Below the pieces are notes generated by a model that had not been told where the DNA came from, made no database searches, and saw nothing but the letters and a program-made list of their open reading frames with translations. From an uncultured Rhodobacter sp. (GTDB lineage Bacteria > Pseudomonadota > Alphaproteobacteria > Rhodobacterales > Rhodobacteraceae): a stretch of DNA of 6,106 bases. Below are positions 5,301-6,106 of this stretch, piece by piece. The DNA lies in NCBI GenBank assembly GCA_937901435.1, contig CALGTJ010000049.1, positions 1 through 6,106 of the forward strand, written 5' to 3'. Within the stretch, counting starts at the first letter, position 1. Each line of letters opens with the position of its first letter. The position numbers and the translations under genes were made by a program.

Positions 5301-5831
5301 ATGACACCGCAGCGATATTCCGAAAGTTCCCCCCCGCTTCTGACCCTGCTCGCGCTTGTATCGCTGGTGTTGGGCGGCGCGATCTTTGGCTTTTTCTATG
5401 CTTGGATCTGCTCGACCATGTGGGGGCTGGATGCGGCAGAGCCGGGCATTGCAATCGCGGCCATGCAGGCGATGAACGCGTCGGTGCGCAATGCCGTCTT
5501 TGCACCTGCGTTCTTTGGCACCTCGGTCGTCTTGTTCGTCACGGCGGGCGTCGCGTGGGGCCATACCCGCAAGCGCGCGGCCAAGGCTTTTCTGGCGGTG
5601 GGGCTGACGTATCTGTTTGGCGGCCTGTTCGCCACGATGGCGGTCAACGTGCCCATGAACGAGGCGCTGGCGCTTGTCGGTATCCCCGAAAACACCGAAG
5701 CCGCGCGGCAGATCTGGACTGATTATTCCGCCAAATGGCAGGTCTGGAACATCGCCCGCACCGTGGCCTCGGGGATCAGTCTTGGGCTGATCGGAGTGGC
5801 GCTTTTGCAGATCAAAGAGGGACAAAGCTGA
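5301..5831 (+). CDS. DUF1772 (anthrone oxygenase-like) membrane protein
   Basis: A 176-residue polytopic membrane protein. Four hydrophobic segments lie at about 13-38, 65-86, 94-116 and 153-171. DUF1772 landmarks are MNASVRNAVFAPAFFGT (57-73), VNVPMNEAL (115-123) and the W-x-x-Y/W-x-x-W-N-x-x-R region at about 139-153 (W139, W146, W149, N150, R153). Fungal members act as anthrone oxygenases; bacterial members are mostly uncharacterised, so oxygenase activity is not certain. ATG 5301 is chosen because GGAGG (5292-5296) ends 4 nt upstream. ATG 5298 is the alternative, only 1 nt from that site; an upstream in-frame TTG at 5229 overlaps the promoter. Its stop overlaps the next start (TGATG), so it is coupled to the LysE exporter, and the divergent TetR protein probably controls both. 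Confidence 0.85.
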   Translation: MTPQRYSESSPPLLTLLALVSLVLGGAIFGFFYAWICSTMWGLDAAEPGIAIAAMQAMNASVRNAVFAPAFFGTSVVLFVTAGVAWGHTRKRAAKAFLAVGLTYLFGGLFATMAVNVPMNEALALVGIPENTEAARQIWTDYSAKWQVWNIARTVASGISLGLIGVALLQIKEGQS

Positions 5832-6106
5832 TGGAAATTTCGTTAATCGCATTTTCACTCGTGGTGTTCATCACGGTCGCCACACCCGGCCCGACGGTTT
5901 TGCTGGCACTGACAAACGGGTCACGGTTCGGCCTGCCCCTTGCGGGGGCCGGGATCATCGGGGCGGGCCTGTCGGATCTTGTGCTGATGACGGCGGCGGC
6001 CTTGGGGTTGGGGGCGTTGCTTGCCACCTCTGCCTTCTGGTTTCTGGTCGTGAAATGGGTCGGGGTCGCCTATCTCGCATGGATCGGATTGCAGATGCTG
6101 CGATCG
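5831..6106 (+). CDS. LysE/RhtB family translocator, 5' part only
   Basis: The first 92 codons are open to the end of the window. The protein begins MEISLIAFSLVVFITVATPG and continues PTVLLALTNGSRFG, the N-terminal TPGP...NG...G signature of LysE/RhtB exporters, inner-membrane proteins that expel amino acids or related small molecules. Three hydrophobic segments are visible (about 3-25, 36-60 and 66-91), out of the six usual in a family protein of about 200-210 residues, so roughly half is missing here. GAGGG at 5817-5821 lies 9 nt before the ATG, which overlaps the DUF1772 stop by one base. The exported substrate cannot be assigned. Confidence 0.92.
   Translation, partial: MEISLIAFSLVVFITVATPGPTVLLALTNGSRFGLPLAGAGIIGAGLSDLVLMTAAALGLGALLATSAFWFLVVKWVGVAYLAWIGLQMLRS

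Noticed and set aside
4968..5858. 296-codon open frame on the minus strand
   Set aside because: It covers the TetR gene in another frame, the divergent promoter and the DUF1772 gene antisense; no domain is recognisable.

Overview
The window is GC-rich (mostly GC-ending codons) with tightly packed, overlapping genes. The 3' tail of a probable TRAP-transporter permease, a Lig/Pca-type catabolic gene set and several stand-alone accessory enzymes suggest an alphaproteobacterium, most likely a marine or soil Rhodobacteraceae (Roseobacter-like) species. This placement is inferred from gene content and style, because no marker gene is present. I see no mobile element, CRISPR array, RNA gene or defence system.

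Region 1 (1-2961, + strand) is the end of a catabolic operon. In order it holds the tail of a probable TRAP large permease (DctM-like), a YibF-type glutathione S-transferase, a carboxymuconolactone-decarboxylase-family protein, a LigI-like (2-pyrone-4,6-dicarboxylate lactonase family) amidohydrolase, and an NAD-type short-chain dehydrogenase. All junctions overlap or nearly touch (4, 8 and 1 nt), so the genes are probably co-transcribed and translationally coupled. The set suggests uptake of an organic acid followed by dehydrogenation and lactone or ring hydrolysis. The substrate cannot be read from the sequence. At the permease/GST junction a 32-bp tandem duplication moved the GST start from an ATG to a GTG and created an 11-codon mini-ORF that still links the two genes by start/stop overlaps.

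Region 2 (3003-5214, - strand) holds, in transcription order, a TetR-family regulator, a PchB-like AroQ chorismate mutase and a CodA-like (cytosine deaminase family) amidohydrolase. It converges on region 1 with only 41 bp between the two stop codons and no recognisable terminator.

Region 3 (5215-6106) is an 86-bp divergent control region followed by a four-helix DUF1772 (anthrone-oxygenase-like) membrane protein and the 5' part of a LysE/RhtB-family exporter, which runs off the window. The control region carries two CGTAA-N6-TTACG inverted repeats with centres 28 bp apart. They are the probable operators through which the TetR protein represses itself and the DUF1772-LysE pair. One lies just after a perfect TTGACA -35 box.

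Most promising for follow-up are the duplication-derived coupling chain at 30-90, the operator pair at 5238-5287, and the unassigned catabolic operon with substitutions at expected substrate-contact positions.
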